Assembly: GCA_937997955.1 (NCBI GenBank)
Contig: CALLDR010000035.1
Coordinates: forward strand, 1-5,179
Direction: 5' to 3'
Origin: an uncultured Emergencia sp.
GTDB taxonomy: Bacteria; Bacillota; Clostridia; Peptostreptococcales; Anaerovoracaceae
DNA length: 5,179 bases
Of this stretch, positions 4,884 through 5,179 are shown piece by piece. The number at the start of each line of letters is the position of its first letter. Positions within the stretch are counted from its first letter, which is position 1. Below the pieces are notes generated by a model that was given only the letters and a program-made list of their open reading frames with translations, made no database searches and was not told where the DNA came from. Position numbers and translations under genes: made by a program.

Positions 4884-5179
4884 CTACAGCGCTTCTATTT
4901 GCTTCTTCGTCAAGCCTGTAAGCCGCATGATCTCGTCAGCTGTCATCCCCTCAGCTTTCATGTTGCCTGCAACTTGGAGAATTCCCTCCTTCAAGCCTTC
5001 CCTTCTTCCATTTTCTTTCTGGACTTCTCCGTACTCTTCCATAGTAATATTGTTTCCAAGTATCATTTTAGACACTTCCTTTCGATTCTGCAGAAAGTCT
5101 ACGAGAAAACCCTCCGTAATACAGCGAGTGATCGCCGCATCAACAGAAGCTTCTCGGCTCATGCCCTGCTTCCGATTCC
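4884..5179 (-). CDS. Rpn-family nuclease / PD-(D/E)XK transposase-like protein, C-terminal part
   Basis: The frame is open to the right window edge, so this is the C-terminal part of a longer gene. The ATG at 5162 is probably internal: codons before it (NRKQG) continue the family pattern. The visible part has AITRCITEGFLVDFLQNRKEV, then a charged linker (QKENGRREGLKEG), and ends with GMTADEIMRLTGLTKKQIEAL, a small helix-turn-helix-like tail. This order (CI..GIL.DFL, charged G/E/R-rich helix, Gly-Met..eEI..lTGL..eqI..L) is what I know from the C-termini of Rpn (recombination-promoting nuclease / putative transposase) proteins abundant in Clostridia. The PD-(D/E)XK catalytic core would lie outside the window, so activity cannot be judged. 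It converges on the activator across a shared terminator and looks functionally unrelated to the transporter module. The assignment is by recalled pattern only. Confidence 0.7.
   Translation of the reverse strand, partial: NRKQGMSREASVDAAITRCITEGFLVDFLQNRKEVSKMILGNNITMEEYGEVQKENGRREGLKEGILQVAGNMKAEGMTADEIMRLTGLTKKQIEAL

Noticed and set aside
1..5179. CRISPR array, tRNA or rRNA genes, riboswitch, insertion-sequence ends
   Set aside because: I saw no regularly spaced long repeats, no tRNA cloverleaf or rRNA sequence, no recognisable riboswitch core in the leaders, and no terminal inverted repeats with target duplications.

Overview
The window comes from a Clostridia-type bacterium (Bacillota). 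The evidence is a sigma-54 activator of the kind common in anaerobic Firmicutes, strong GGAGG-type ribosome binding sites, a cysteine-rich cytoplasmic enzyme, and an Rpn-type nuclease tail typical of gut Clostridia. The species cannot be named from this stretch. Protein-coding DNA is moderately GC-rich, while the central intergenic region is AT-rich.

Layout. Positions 1-2551 hold a leftward gene set. In transcription order these are a cytoplasmic serine hydrolase of the class C beta-lactamase/S12 fold (2551-1139), a DppB/OppB-type peptide transporter permease (about 1091-150), and the start of its DppC/OppC-type partner (148 to the window edge). Positions 2552-2822 are a 271-bp divergent regulatory region. 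Positions 2823-4805 encode a rightward 660-residue sigma-54 enhancer-binding activator. A strong hairpin at 4814-4862 terminates it and also serves the convergent gene beyond. Positions 4884-5179 hold the C-terminal part of an Rpn/PD-(D/E)XK transposase-like protein.

How the parts fit. The leftward genes are preceded by a consensus-perfect sigma-54 (-24/-12) promoter, TGGCACG-N4-TTGCA on the minus strand at 2634-2619. The divergent gene encodes exactly the type of AAA+ activator such a promoter needs, with an intact GAFTGA loop. The activator has its own sigma-70-type promoter (TTGTCC-17-TATACT). The simplest reading is a self-contained inducible module: the activator senses an unknown signal through an N-terminal domain plus a PAS-like domain. 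It then switches on uptake of peptides or amino-acid derivatives together with an intracellular hydrolase that may process them.

Unusual points are a winged-helix-like C-terminus on the activator in place of Fis; an 11-C homopolymer, a triple CAGACCAA repeat and a 10-bp inverted repeat between the divergent promoters; and a permease with no ATG/GTG/TTG start that would keep its first membrane helix.
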